DNA of 64,000 bases. Origin: JACCXG01 sp963785755 (GTDB taxonomy: Bacteria > Acidobacteriota > Vicinamibacteria > Vicinamibacterales > 2-12-FULL-66-21). The DNA lies in the NCBI GenBank assembly GCA_963785755.1, contig CAWAXG010000003.1:16545-80544 (forward strand), read 5' to 3'. The position numbers and the translations under genes are program-made. Under the pieces are notes generated by a model. It did not search any database and was not told the DNA's origin. It saw nothing but the letters and a program-made list of their open reading frames with translations. Of this stretch, positions 39,031 to 48,416 are shown piece by piece; the stretch's first letter is position 1, and each line of letters starts with the position of its first letter.

Positions 39031-39060
39031 CAGGGATCGGCGATCGGGGATCGGGGATCA
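39031..39060. repeat. GGGATC tandem tract
   Basis: GGGATCGGCGATCGGGGATCG-type units lie between the convergent TPR and sigma-54-activator genes, ending at the latter's stop. Fourth member of the tract family. Confidence 0.7.
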
Positions 39061-42000
39061 AAGGACTCCGGTCCCCTCCTGCTCGATTCCGAGGCGGCGG
39101 AGCATCTTGGCCAGCCCCTGACGCGTCACGCCGAGCGCCCTGGCGGCGACCTGCCGCTGCCCGCCTGCCTGCGCGAGCGCGGCCCGCACGTACCGGCGTT
39201 CGAACTCCTCGCGCGCGGCCTCGAACGAACCGGTGGCCATGGGACTCGACGCAAGCTGCGCCGGCAGCATCGTCGTGCTCACGCGCCCGCGGCGCGGGGC
39301 GTGAACGGCAAGCCACGCCATCGCGTTCTGCAGCTCCCGGACATTGCCCGGCCAGTCGTATCGGGACAACGCCGCGAGCGCGTCGGGGCCGAGTGTCGCC
39401 GACGATCCCACCCGCGAGCACGCATGCCGCCAGAAATGCAGCGCCAGGATCGGAATGTCCGACGCCCTCTCGCGCAGCGGAGGGACGACGATCCGGAGGA
39501 CGTCGAGACGGAAACGGAGATCGGTCCTGAAGCGTCCGTGAGACGCTTCGTCCTCCAGACGTCTGTTGGTTGCCGCGACGATGCGCACGTCGACGCGTCT
39601 CGGCAGGTTCTCACCGACGCGCTTGACCTCCCCTTCCTGCACGACTCGAAGCAGCTTGGCCTGGGCCCGGCCCGACAGTTCGCCGACTTCGTCGAGAAAC
39701 AGCGTGCCGCCGTCAGCTTCCTCGAAGAGTCCCGCGCGTTCCGAGGCCGCCCCGGTGAACGCGCCGCGGGTGTGGCCGAACAACTCGGCCTCGACGAGCT
39801 CATCGCTGAGCGCGGCACAGTTGATGGCGCAGAATCGCCGCGTGTGCCGCGGACTGAGCTTGTGGATGGCGCGGGCGACGAGCTCTTTTCCGCTTCCGCT
39901 TTCGCCCTCGATCAAAACGGGGAACGGCGCGCGCGAGGCACGCTGCACCGCTTCCCGAAGAGTGGCGGCGACGACGCTCTCGCCGAGCAGATCGCCCCAC
40001 ACGGCGGGCGGCGGCTCGGCCAGACGAGCGTCCAGTACGGCGCGGAGGTGTGTCGCGAGCGCGATCGCGGCCGATCGCAGCGTCACGGCTACGGTTTGAG
40101 GCGCCTTACTGGATCCATAGACGAACCGGCACCCGAGCGCGCCAATCAACACGCCGCCACACCGCACGGGCTCGGCGGCTTCCTTGGGCTCGCGGGCATC
40201 CTCCATGGCGACGGCGCGTCCGCTGGCCAGGGCCTGCAGGGCGGCAGCCGATCGGTCGCGCCATGGCCTTCCGGCGGTCGCGATGACCCGGCCATCCGGC
40301 ACGGCCAGGATCGCGACGGATGCCGCACCAAGGTGATCGCAGACGGCGGCGGAGACGTCCTGGACCGCCGTCAAATCGTCCTTCGACCGCTGCGCGATCT
40401 CGAGAAAAGCCTCCACGTCCACGCCTGGCATCGAGGGAGACGGCGGACAGCCGTGCCGATCGCGTTCGGCGCTGCACGCGGCCTCGAGCCGTCGCCGCAC
40501 GAGCACTGGCAGCGGATGATGGAGGGCGCGTTGGAGGAGCGTGCGGACACGGGCCGCATCCGGGCCGTCGCGGTCGGTGGAGTTGAGCGCGTGCAGCAGG
40601 ATCGCGCGGAACCGAAGCGCGGCAATCGGCAGGTGCGCGGCGGCGGCGGCGCGCAATCCTGCCTGGACCTGGGCCCGCACACCGTCGACGTCGCCAGCCG
40701 CGCAAAGCGCCTCGGCAATCACGAGCAATGCCTTCGCGCGCAAACGCTGATCATCGAGCGCGATGGCGCGCTTCGATCCCTCCCGGGCCGCAAAGAGGGC
40801 GCCGGGCAGATCACCGGTCGCAATCCGCGCTCTGGCGGCCAGCAAGAGACCCTCGCAGGCAACCTCCGCATCTGCTGATTCCAGCAGCGGCGCAACGATC
40901 GCCAGGAGATCCGCGCTCCTGCCTTGCCAGTACAAGACTCGTCCCATCGCGAGCGCACAGCGCAGGCGCAGCGGGGTGTCGCCCAGTCCGGTCGCGCCGA
41001 CCATCAGAGTCCGGAGGCTGGCTTCCGCGTCGACGAGACGGTTGTCATCCGTCCAGCAGATCGCGGTGACCCATGCGGAGCTGATCTGGTTGGCTGGATC
41101 GGGGTCCGCCTGTCGCGCGCGCTCCGTATGGGCGAGCGCAGCCGTCAGCGCACCCCGATTTCGCGCTACCCACGCGAGCTGCAGCCAGTAGCGCGCGGCC
41201 TGGGCGCGATCGCCGCGGCCTTCGAGTACGCGGGCCGCGCGGGTGAGCAGGCGGGTCGCGGCGGCATGCCTGCCGCGACACTCGAGCGCCGCCGCGCGAC
41301 TGCCGGCCCGCCAGAGTACCGATCCGATTCGCGACCGCTCTCGAGGCGAGCCTCGTGCGAGCTTTCCGGAGTGCGCCGCGGCCGTGCCGTACTCCGCCGG
41401 CGTCTCGTGCACGGCATAGCTCGGTCCCGCGGGCTCGAAAGGCTGACCCGCGAGCCGCGAGAGAAAGCGGCCCGGGATGCCCTCGGCCTTCCTGGCGGCA
41501 TCGAACAGTTCGGCGGTGGACGGCCCGAAATCCGGATCGACGTAGGTCATTGTCGTCATCGAAGTCATCCCTAGAGAGTCGAGGTGGATCACTCCATCGG
41601 CCGCGTAGCTCCCACGGCTGATCGACACGCACAGATGCGAACGCGCGCTGCGAACGGCCAGGCGGGACAGCAACGCCGCGGTCGCGGCAGTTTCAGCGGC
41701 CGGTGTCGCGGCCTCGGTAATGAGGCAGACATGGCGGCCATCGAGCTCGGCGAACAGTGCCGGCCAGCGCCGGAGCGCCCGTGGACAGACCGGCACGTAT
41801 CCATCGAGCCTCGCGTGCCGGGCCAGCGTCTTCGTGAAGGTCCGGAGGCCGGATCCCGGCGCGCCGGTGACACGGACGAGCGTCGTACCGCCTCGAAGCG
41901 AATCGCCGAGGAGCTCCTTCATCGCCTCGCAGGCGCGCCGTGGCTGGACCACGACTCCCAGGGGGCGCTGCCGCGGACTGATCGCGACGCGGCTCATGCC

Positions 42001-42342
42001 GCGCACCATCACGCGAGCCTCTGAGGCCGTGAGCGTCACCCCATGGGCTTCGAGGAAGCGACCGAGGTGCGTGACCAGAGACGACGAGGTCCGCGGGGAA
42101 ACGGCGAGCGGCTCGCGAACCGAGTAGGCGTCGAAGAACGAGGACCGGTCGGCGATGCCGAAGTCGATCAGCGGGTTGAGGAGAGAGTGGCGAAGACGCT
42201 CGAGCATGGCTGCGCGCTCGGCCCAGGCGATCTGCGCGCGAAGCGGCCCGGCGTCGTGCACGACGATCGCGACCGGTTCGGCGGTGGCGATGTCGAACCA
42301 CGTGTCCCGTTCCATGAGGAATCGATCGGCGAGGAGTATCAC
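39058..42342 (-). CDS. Sigma-54-dependent activator with very long sensory N-terminus
   Basis: 1094 residues, roughly twice a normal NtrC-type activator. The C-terminal 290 residues are canonical: Walker A GESGSGKE (about 813-820), the sigma-54 contact loop GAFTGA (860-865), Walker B TLFLDEVGEL, the arginine fingers in FRTDLRFRLDVL, and a Fis-type helix-turn-helix (RQVAARALGVTRQGLAKMLRRL). Ahead of it is a GAF-like domain (about 630-770). Residues of about 330-620 are TPR-like helices. Residues of about 120-320 resemble a STAND ATPase, but its P-loop reads GAPGSGLRT, with Leu in place of the catalytic Lys. No sigma-54 gene or target promoter was seen in the window. Confidence 0.88.
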   Translation of the reverse strand: MILLADRFLMERDTWFDIATAEPVAIVVHDAGPLRAQIAWAERAAMLERLRHSLLNPLIDFGIADRSSFFDAYSVREPLAVSPRTSSSLVTHLGRFLEAHGVTLTASEARVMVRGMSRVAISPRQRPLGVVVQPRRACEAMKELLGDSLRGGTTLVRVTGAPGSGLRTFTKTLARHARLDGYVPVCPRALRRWPALFAELDGRHVCLITEAATPAAETAATAALLSRLAVRSARSHLCVSISRGSYAADGVIHLDSLGMTSMTTMTYVDPDFGPSTAELFDAARKAEGIPGRFLSRLAGQPFEPAGPSYAVHETPAEYGTAAAHSGKLARGSPRERSRIGSVLWRAGSRAAALECRGRHAAATRLLTRAARVLEGRGDRAQAARYWLQLAWVARNRGALTAALAHTERARQADPDPANQISSAWVTAICWTDDNRLVDAEASLRTLMVGATGLGDTPLRLRCALAMGRVLYWQGRSADLLAIVAPLLESADAEVACEGLLLAARARIATGDLPGALFAAREGSKRAIALDDQRLRAKALLVIAEALCAAGDVDGVRAQVQAGLRAAAAAHLPIAALRFRAILLHALNSTDRDGPDAARVRTLLQRALHHPLPVLVRRRLEAACSAERDRHGCPPSPSMPGVDVEAFLEIAQRSKDDLTAVQDVSAAVCDHLGAASVAILAVPDGRVIATAGRPWRDRSAAALQALASGRAVAMEDAREPKEAAEPVRCGGVLIGALGCRFVYGSSKAPQTVAVTLRSAAIALATHLRAVLDARLAEPPPAVWGDLLGESVVAATLREAVQRASRAPFPVLIEGESGSGKELVARAIHKLSPRHTRRFCAINCAALSDELVEAELFGHTRGAFTGAASERAGLFEEADGGTLFLDEVGELSGRAQAKLLRVVQEGEVKRVGENLPRRVDVRIVAATNRRLEDEASHGRFRTDLRFRLDVLRIVVPPLRERASDIPILALHFWRHACSRVGSSATLGPDALAALSRYDWPGNVRELQNAMAWLAVHAPRRGRVSTTMLPAQLASSPMATGSFEAAREEFERRYVRAALAQAGGQRQVAARALGVTRQGLAKMLRRLGIEQEGTGVL

Positions 42343-42360
42343 GACTAGTCTCCGCAGCTC

Positions 42361-42410
42361 GGCATCGCTTCAGCGCTTCAGCATCGCCTAAGCGCTTCAG
42401 CGCTGGCGCG
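42361..42410. repeat. CGCTTCAGC repeats upstream of aroC
   Basis: CGCTTCAGC occurs at 42366, 42374 and 42393, interleaved with AGCGC palindromes, in the 168-base divergent gap between the sigma-54 activator and aroC. Possibly a REP remnant. Confidence 0.6.
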
Positions 42411-42494
42411 CTTCCGCGCAATTGCAAGACTGCGTCCTGCGGGTTTTCCAGGGTTTTCGCGGCGGGCGGACCGGAACGTCGCAGAATCTTCGTA

Positions 42495-42500
42495 TACAAT
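42495..42500 (+). promoter_or_regulatory. aroC -10 box
   Basis: TACAAT ten bases before ATG 42511. No clear -35. Consistent with a very short or absent leader. Confidence 0.5.
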
Positions 42501-42510
42501 CAGCCTTCGG

Positions 42511-43755
42511 ATGGTGCGATTTCTCACTGCTGGCGAATCGCACGGCCGCGCCCTCGTCGTCATTCTGGAAGGGATTCCCGCCGGGCTTCGCATCGATCTC
42601 GACAGCGTCACCCGTGATCTCCGGCGCCGACAGGGTGGGTATGGCCGTGGGCGACGGATGGCGATCGAATCGGACAAGGCCGACATCGTGTCGGGGGTCC
42701 GGGGCGGCGAAAGTATCGGCGGACCGATCGCGATGATCATCGAGAATCGCGACTGGGTGAACTGGCAACAGACCATGTTCACCGGACCGGAACCCGCCCC
42801 CGACGCGACAGGCGCCCGGCGCGCACCGGTCACGAAGCCGCGCCCGGGACACGCCGATCTCGCCGGCGTCGCAAAGTACGGGCGCGACGACATTCGCGAC
42901 ATCCTCGAGCGCGCCAGCGCGCGCGAGACCGCCGCGCGCGTCGCCGCCGGCGCCATTGCGCGGCAACTCCTCGCCCAGGCAGGCGTCCGGATCGCGAGCC
43001 ACGTCTTCGCGATCGGATCCGTGCGGCTTCCGGATGGCGTGACGGTCTCGTTCGAACAGGCTGCCGCCCTGCCAGACGACTCGCCGCTCCGCTGCGTGGA
43101 CGACGAGACGGCGGCGAAGATGATCGAGCTGATCGATCGTGCGAAAGCCGCGGGCGACACGATGGGCGGCGGCTTCGAGATCATCGCCGCGGGCGTGCCG
43201 ATCGGCCTTGGCAGCTACGTCCAGTGGGATCGAAAGCTCGACGGACGTCTTGCACAGGCGCTGATGTCGATTCCGGCAATCAAAGGCGTCGGCGTCGGCC
43301 TCGGTCCGGAGGCGGCGGCCAGGCCGGGTTCGCGCGTCCACGACGAGATTGTGCTGGCCATGGACGCGGCCGGCGTGCCGATCGGCCGTCCCACGAACAA
43401 CGCCGGCGGCCTCGAGGGGGGCGTGACGAACGGGCAGGATCTGCGCGTATCGGCCTGGATGAAACCGATTGCCACCCTCATGAAGCCACTGCGCTCGGTC
43501 GACCTCACCACGCTCACCGAGTCGGGCGCCGCGATCGAGCGCAGCGACGTCTGTGCCGTCCCGGCTGCCGCGGTCGTCGGAGAGGCGATGGTTGCCCTCA
43601 CCCTGGCCGACGCGCTCATCGAGAAGTTCGGCGGCGACTCGATCGACGAGCTGAGACAATCCGTCGAGACCTGGACCGCGGGCGTCGGCGAGCGCTTCCG
43701 GAAGCGAAAGGACAGAACGGCGGGAGATGCTTCGTCCGATTCTCCGGTACGGTGA
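42511..43755 (+). CDS. aroC: Chorismate synthase
   Basis: 414 residues. Starts MVRFLTAGESHGRALVVILEGIPAG, the diagnostic N-terminus with the FMN/EPSP-binding His. Further conserved blocks are RRRQGGYGRGRRM, GVRGGESIGGPIAM, KPRPGHADLAGVAKYG, RASARETAARVAAGA and RPTNNAGGLEGGVTNGQDL. It makes chorismate, the substrate of TrpE and AroQ encoded 12-20 kb away. It opens a plus-strand cluster with def, fmt and rsmB and overlaps def by 29 bases. Confidence 0.96.
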   Translation: MVRFLTAGESHGRALVVILEGIPAGLRIDLDSVTRDLRRRQGGYGRGRRMAIESDKADIVSGVRGGESIGGPIAMIIENRDWVNWQQTMFTGPEPAPDATGARRAPVTKPRPGHADLAGVAKYGRDDIRDILERASARETAARVAAGAIARQLLAQAGVRIASHVFAIGSVRLPDGVTVSFEQAAALPDDSPLRCVDDETAAKMIELIDRAKAAGDTMGGGFEIIAAGVPIGLGSYVQWDRKLDGRLAQALMSIPAIKGVGVGLGPEAAARPGSRVHDEIVLAMDAAGVPIGRPTNNAGGLEGGVTNGQDLRVSAWMKPIATLMKPLRSVDLTTLTESGAAIERSDVCAVPAAAVVGEAMVALTLADALIEKFGGDSIDELRQSVETWTAGVGERFRKRKDRTAGDASSDSPVR

Positions 43756-44236
43756 ACGTCCCCTGCACGTAACGGCCCAACCCGTCACCCGCTTCGATGA
43801 CGAGCTGCAGCGACTCATCGACGACATGGTGCAGACAATGTACGGCGCTCCGGGAATCGGACTCGCGGCAACGCAGGTCGGCGTACCGCTCCGCATCTTC
43901 GTCGTCGATCTCTCGGTGGGCCGCGACCCGTCGCAGCTGATCGTGATGGTCAATCCCGAATTCGTCGAGCGCGAAGGCACGCAGCTCGAGGAAGAGGGAT
44001 GCCTGAGCGTGCCGGGCTTCAACGCGACGGTCCTCCGCCCTGCCCGCGCCGTGGTCAGCGGACTCGATCGGCATGGCAACCCGCAGACGCTGGAGGGCTC
44101 CGGCCTTCTCGCCCGGGCATTCCAGCACGAAGTGGATCACCTCGACGGCCGGGTCTTCATCGATCGCCTGCGCGGCATCAAACGCGACGTCATCGTCCGG
44201 AAAATCCAGAAGCTGCAGCGCTCCGGGAAATGGTGA
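43727..44236 (+). CDS. def: Peptide deformylase
   Basis: 169 residues with all three metal motifs: GIGLAATQ (about residues 44-51), EEGCLSVPG (Cys ligand, about 87-95) and QHEVDHLDG (two His ligands and the catalytic Glu). It removes the formyl group from nascent proteins, functionally paired with fmt directly downstream. It starts inside the end of aroC. Confidence 0.96.
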   Translation: MLRPILRYGERPLHVTAQPVTRFDDELQRLIDDMVQTMYGAPGIGLAATQVGVPLRIFVVDLSVGRDPSQLIVMVNPEFVEREGTQLEEEGCLSVPGFNATVLRPARAVVSGLDRHGNPQTLEGSGLLARAFQHEVDHLDGRVFIDRLRGIKRDVIVRKIQKLQRSGKW

Positions 44237-45186
44237 GCACGCGGCCCCTGCGGATCGCGTTCTTTGGCACGCCCGAATTCGCGGTCCCCACGCTGCAGGC
44301 GCTGATCGATTCGCCGCATGATCTCGTCGCCCTGGTGTCTCAGCCCGACCGGCCCAAGGGGCGCGGTCACAAGCTCGTGCCGACGCCGACGAAGGCCGTC
44401 GCGGAGAGCCATCGCGTTCCCGTGCTCCAACCCGATCGCATCCGTGACGACGCGTTCATGCGCGCGATATCGGAGCTGAACCTGGATCTCGCGGTCGTCG
44501 CGGCCTACGGCAGAATCCTGCCGGACGCGCTGCTCGTCCTCCCCCGGCTCGGCATGGTCAACGTCCACGCGTCCCTTCTGCCGGAGTATCGCGGAGCCGC
44601 CCCGGTTCACCGGGCCGTCATCGACGGGCGTACCGAGACCGGCGTCACGATCATGCGAGTCGTCCGGGAGCTGGACGCCGGTCCGATGCTGGCGGCCGTG
44701 CGGCGTCCGATTGCGCCCGACGAGACGAGCGTCGAGGTCGAGCGCGCGCTCGCGTCGCTCGGCGCGCCGCTGTTGCTGTCCGTGGTCGACCAGCTCGCCG
44801 CGGGTGTAGCGGTCGAAACCCCACAAGATGACGCTCTCGCGACCTACGCGCCAAAGATCACGAAGGCCGAAGGAGCGATCGACTGGTCGCTGCCGGCGGC
44901 GCGCATCCAGAACCTCGTGCGCGGACTTCAGCCGTGGCCGCTCGTGTCGGGATGGCTCGAAGGGCGGCGATACCTCCTTCACCGGACCGAGCTGAGCAAC
45001 GAGGCGACGGCCGGGGAGGGAGGCACGATCGTCGAAGCGGCAGGCGGTTCGCTGAAGGTTGCGGGCGGCGACGGACGAGCACTGCGAGTCCTCCAGATCC
45101 AACCTGAGGGTAAGCGCGTGATGAACGCGCGAGAGTTCCTGGCGGGGCACACGATTCGACCCGGGTCACGGTTTGGTTCCGCATGA
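44230..45186 (+). CDS. fmt: Methionyl-tRNA formyltransferase
   Basis: 318 residues. Motifs: RIAFFGTPEFAVPTLQAL, the loop SQPDRPKGRGHKLVPTP, and the folate-binding NVHASLLPEYRGAAPVHRAVIDG with the catalytic Asn-His and the following Asp in VVRELDAGPM. It formylates initiator Met-tRNA. ATG 44230 overlaps the def stop by seven bases; a GTG at 44233 gives a GTGA overlap instead. Confidence 0.95.
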   Translation: MVSTRPLRIAFFGTPEFAVPTLQALIDSPHDLVALVSQPDRPKGRGHKLVPTPTKAVAESHRVPVLQPDRIRDDAFMRAISELNLDLAVVAAYGRILPDALLVLPRLGMVNVHASLLPEYRGAAPVHRAVIDGRTETGVTIMRVVRELDAGPMLAAVRRPIAPDETSVEVERALASLGAPLLLSVVDQLAAGVAVETPQDDALATYAPKITKAEGAIDWSLPAARIQNLVRGLQPWPLVSGWLEGRRYLLHRTELSNEATAGEGGTIVEAAGGSLKVAGGDGRALRVLQIQPEGKRVMNAREFLAGHTIRPGSRFGSA

Positions 45187-46535
45187 TCGCGCCGGCGCGG
45201 CTGGCTGCGTACGACGTCCTGCACGCGGTTGCCAGCGGCCGCGCCGACCTGCCCGCGGCGCTCACTCGTGCCCGGTCGGACCTGACCGACGAGCGTGACC
45301 GTGCGCTTGCCGGTGAGATCGCGACCGGAACGCTGCGCTGGCAGGCCGCCTTCGATCACATCATCGAGTCGTATGCTGGACGACGGATCGATCGGCTCGA
45401 TCGCGAGGTCGTCCTCGTCCTTCGGCTCACCCTCTTTCAGCTGTTCCATCTGGATCGTGTGCCGGCCTCGGCGGCCGTGAACGACGCCGTCGATCTCGTC
45501 CGCAAGGCCGGCAAGCGCAGCGCGGCTGCCATGGTCAACGCGATATTGCGGAAAGCCAGCCGGGAACGCGAACGCTTGCCGCTTCCGGGCAGCGCGCACG
45601 GCGATCCCGGCGCCGAGCTCGACTATCTCTCCGTCACGCTGTCGCACCCGCGCTGGCTCGTGGCCCGATGGCGGGACCGGTACGGGTTCGATGCCTCGGC
45701 CGCGTGGTGCCAGTTCGACAATCGACCCGCTGCGCTAACGTTGCGCGCGAACCGCCTGCGCACCACCCGCGACGATCTTGCTGACGCCCTGGCCGCGGCC
45801 GGCGTCCGGACGCACCCCGCGCGATTCGCTCCCGACGGACTGATCGTGGATGAAGGGAATCCCCTGTCGACTCCGCTGGCGCGCGAGGGGCTGTTCGTCG
45901 TTCAGGATGAGGCCTCGCAGCTCGTCGGCGTCGCGGCGGCAGCCGTGCCCGGCGAACGCATCCTCGACGCGTGCGCCGCGCCCGGGGGGAAAACCACCTC
46001 CATGGCTGCGGACATGCAGGATCGAGGACTCGTCGTGGCCGCGGATGTCCGTCCGAAGCGCATCAAGCTGCTGACCGAGACCGTCCGTGCATCCGGCGCC
46101 AGGTCCGTCCGGATCGTGCACGCGAACGCAGCGCAGGCCATGCCCTTTCAACCGCTGTTCGATTGCGTCCTGATCGACGCGCCCTGTTCCGGCCTCGGCA
46201 CCCTCAGGCGGGATCCGGACATCAAGTGGCGGCGCTCGGAGTCGGAGTTCCCCGTACTGGCGGACCTGCAGCTGCGCATTCTCACCTCCGCCGCGGCGGT
46301 CGTCCGGCCCGGCGGACGGCTGGTGTACGCGACCTGCTCGAGCGAGCCGGAGGAGAACGAGCAGGTCATTTCCACGTTCCTCGAGCGGCACCCGGACTTC
46401 GCGCCTGCAAGGCTGCGCCTGGCTTCAGCTCCCGAGCTCATCAACGAGGCCGGCCACCTTCGCACCCTCCCCTTCCGGGACGGTCTCGAAGCGTTCTTCG
46501 CCGCCTCGGTGGTGAAAGCCGCGAATATGCGCTAA
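45183..46535 (+). CDS. rsmB: 16S rRNA (cytosine-967-C5) methyltransferase
   Basis: 450 residues. The N-terminal NusB-like domain has ALAGEIATGTLRWQAAFDHII and VPASAAVNDAVDLVRKAG. The SAM-binding DACAAPGGKTTSMA and the two cysteines of the m5C mechanism, in LIDAPCSGLGTLRRDPDIKW and VYATCSSEPEENE, are all present. The ATG overlaps the fmt stop (ATGA). The def-fmt-rsmB order is common in bacteria. Confidence 0.95.
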   Translation: MIAPARLAAYDVLHAVASGRADLPAALTRARSDLTDERDRALAGEIATGTLRWQAAFDHIIESYAGRRIDRLDREVVLVLRLTLFQLFHLDRVPASAAVNDAVDLVRKAGKRSAAAMVNAILRKASRERERLPLPGSAHGDPGAELDYLSVTLSHPRWLVARWRDRYGFDASAAWCQFDNRPAALTLRANRLRTTRDDLADALAAAGVRTHPARFAPDGLIVDEGNPLSTPLAREGLFVVQDEASQLVGVAAAAVPGERILDACAAPGGKTTSMAADMQDRGLVVAADVRPKRIKLLTETVRASGARSVRIVHANAAQAMPFQPLFDCVLIDAPCSGLGTLRRDPDIKWRRSESEFPVLADLQLRILTSAAAVVRPGGRLVYATCSSEPEENEQVISTFLERHPDFAPARLRLASAPELINEAGHLRTLPFRDGLEAFFAASVVKAANMR

Positions 46536-46547
46536 ACTTTTCTTTTC

Positions 46548-47270
46548 ATGGCTCTTACGACGCGCGTGTGGAGCGCCGGGAAGCTGCTCATCCTGGCCGG
46601 CGCGCTCTTCCTGACCTACATCGCGTTTGCCTTCATCGGCATGCGGCTGGCCCTGAAAACCCGAGAGGTCACCGTGCCGTCGCTCGCCGGGAAAACGGTG
46701 AACGAGGCGACCGCGATGCTGACGGAGGCGGGCCTGAACCTCAAAGTCGAGGAAGGGCGGCGGCTGGATCCGAAGGTGGCGGCCGGCCAGATCGTGGCGC
46801 AGGAACCTGCGGCGGGCATCCGCCGGAGGAGCGAGCGCAGCATTCGAGTCTGGGTGAGCGCTGGTCCGCGGTCCATGGTCGTGCCGCCGTTGTCGGGCGA
46901 ATCGGAGCGCACCGCGCAGCTGCGCCTGGAGCAGGAAGGACTGGGGCTCACCACCGTTGCGGAGATTCGATCGAACGAGTACGCCGCAGGAACCATCATC
47001 GGCCAGTATCCGGCAGCGAAGCAGGCCGCGGCCCAGGTCTCGCTGCTGGTCAATCGTGGCGAGCGCGGCGCGCGATTCGTGATGCCGGATCTCATCGGGG
47101 TCAACGGCGACCGGGCGGCCGAGGTGCTGCGCAACCGCGGGTTTCGCGTCACGGTCGTAGGCGATCACCCGTATCCCGGCGTCCCGGCCGGCATCGTCCT
47201 GCGGCAGAATCCTCAGGCCGGATTCCAGATCGCTCCGGGCGAGCCGATTTCGCTGGAGGTGAGCAAATAG
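46548..47270 (+). CDS. PASTA-domain membrane protein
   Basis: 240 residues: one N-terminal transmembrane helix (LLILAGALFLTYIAFAFIGM), then three PASTA repeats beginning VTVPSLAGKTVNEATAML, MVVPPLSGESERTAQLRL and FVMPDLIGVNGDRAAEVL. PASTA domains bind peptidoglycan or muropeptides, usually on PrkC-type kinases or penicillin-binding proteins. Here they stand alone without a kinase, so the protein may anchor or regulate another factor. It lies between rsmB and rpe, as in related bacteria. Confidence 0.88.
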   Translation: MALTTRVWSAGKLLILAGALFLTYIAFAFIGMRLALKTREVTVPSLAGKTVNEATAMLTEAGLNLKVEEGRRLDPKVAAGQIVAQEPAAGIRRRSERSIRVWVSAGPRSMVVPPLSGESERTAQLRLEQEGLGLTTVAEIRSNEYAAGTIIGQYPAAKQAAAQVSLLVNRGERGARFVMPDLIGVNGDRAAEVLRNRGFRVTVVGDHPYPGVPAGIVLRQNPQAGFQIAPGEPISLEVSK

Positions 47271-47950
47271 TGGCGCCGGGCTCCGTGATGATTGCCGCGT
47301 CGCTGCTCTCGGCGGATTTCGCTGCGCTCGGTCAGGAGATTGCGGCCGCGGAGCGCGGCGGCGCCGACCTCCTGCACGTCGACGTCATGGATGGCCACTT
47401 CGTGCCGAATCTCTCGATGGGCCCTCCGGTCGTCCAGGCGGTGAAACGGGTCGCGACCGTTCCACTCGATGTTCATCTGATGCTCGACAATCCGGACCAG
47501 TACGTCGAGGCCTTCGTGAAGGCGGGCGCCGCGCGGGTCACGGTTCATGCGGAGGTCCTGCCCCACCTGCACCGGACGCTGCAGTTCATCAAGAGCTGCG
47601 GGGCGTTGGCGGGCGTCGCGCTGAACCCGTCGACGCCGGTCGGTGCGCTCGAGGAGGTGGTCCAGGACGTCGATCAGGTGTTGATCATGTCGGTCAACCC
47701 CGGGTTTGGCGGCCAGACTTTCATCCCGCGCAGCGAGTCTAAGATTCGGGCCGTCCGGTCTCTGCTCGACCGCGCCGGCAATCCGGCCCCCGTTTCCGTC
47801 GACGGCGGCGTCGATCGGACCAATGCCGCACGAATCGTGGCGGCAGGCGCGAGCATCCTGGTCGCCGGCAACGCGATCTTCGCTGGGGGCGCGGCAGAAC
47901 GTGCGACCCGCGATCTTCGCGCCGCCGCGCTGCAAGGAGCCGCGTGCTGA
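47270..47950 (+). CDS. rpe: Ribulose-phosphate 3-epimerase
   Basis: 226 residues. IAASLLSADFAALGQEI (N-terminal Ser/Asp), LLHVDVMDGHFVPNLSMGPPVV, VPLDVHLMLDNPDQYV, LIMSVNPGFGGQTFIP and VSVDGGVDRTNA are all family landmarks with the catalytic Asp pair and metal-binding His. It interconverts ribulose- and xylulose-5-phosphate. GTG 47270 overlaps the PASTA stop (TAGTG) and gives the usual N-terminal length; GTG 47285 and ATG 47288 are alternatives. Confidence 0.94.
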   Translation: MAPGSVMIAASLLSADFAALGQEIAAAERGGADLLHVDVMDGHFVPNLSMGPPVVQAVKRVATVPLDVHLMLDNPDQYVEAFVKAGAARVTVHAEVLPHLHRTLQFIKSCGALAGVALNPSTPVGALEEVVQDVDQVLIMSVNPGFGGQTFIPRSESKIRAVRSLLDRAGNPAPVSVDGGVDRTNAARIVAAGASILVAGNAIFAGGAAERATRDLRAAALQGAAC

Positions 47951-47990
47951 GCGCCGCGCGCGTCGCGCCGGGACGCGTGGGCGCCGGCCG

Positions 47991-48416
47991 GTGAGCTCGC
48001 CGCGGCGCGATCCAGCGACAGTGCCAACATCGACGAGTACGGTGCGGGTTCGCTACGCGGAAACGGACAAGATGGGCGTCGTGTATTACGCCAACTATTT
48101 CGTGTGGTTCGAAGTCGCGCGCGCCGATCTGCTCCGGTCGCTGGGCTGGAGCTACCGGGAGATGGAACATGCGGGGGTGTCGTTGCCGGTGATCGAGGCA
48201 GAGTGCCGGTATCACACGGGCGCCCGCTACGATGACGAGCTCGAGGTGAAAGCGGAAGGACGGATGTTGTCACCGGTCAGGATGGAATTCACCTATCAAG
48301 TCATTCGCCGCGCGGATGCCGCGGTGACCGCCTCGGGGCGGACGGTTCATGCCGCCATTGCCGCCAACGGGCGGCCGTGCCGGCTGCCCGATCGGATTCG
48401 GCAGGTGTTCGCGTGA
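47991..48416 (+). CDS. Acyl-CoA thioesterase, YbgC/4HBT family
   Basis: 141 residues from GTG 47991 (tentative). Hot-dog fold with the 4-hydroxybenzoyl-CoA thioesterase signature VRVRYAETDKMGVVYYANYFVWFEVARADLL (catalytic Asp in YAETDKMG, about residue 26), and VIEAECRYHTGARYDDELEV. Cytosolic thioester hydrolysis. The stop overlaps the next GTG (GTGA). Confidence 0.85.
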   Translation: MSSPRRDPATVPTSTSTVRVRYAETDKMGVVYYANYFVWFEVARADLLRSLGWSYREMEHAGVSLPVIEAECRYHTGARYDDELEVKAEGRMLSPVRMEFTYQVIRRADAAVTASGRTVHAAIAANGRPCRLPDRIRQVFA

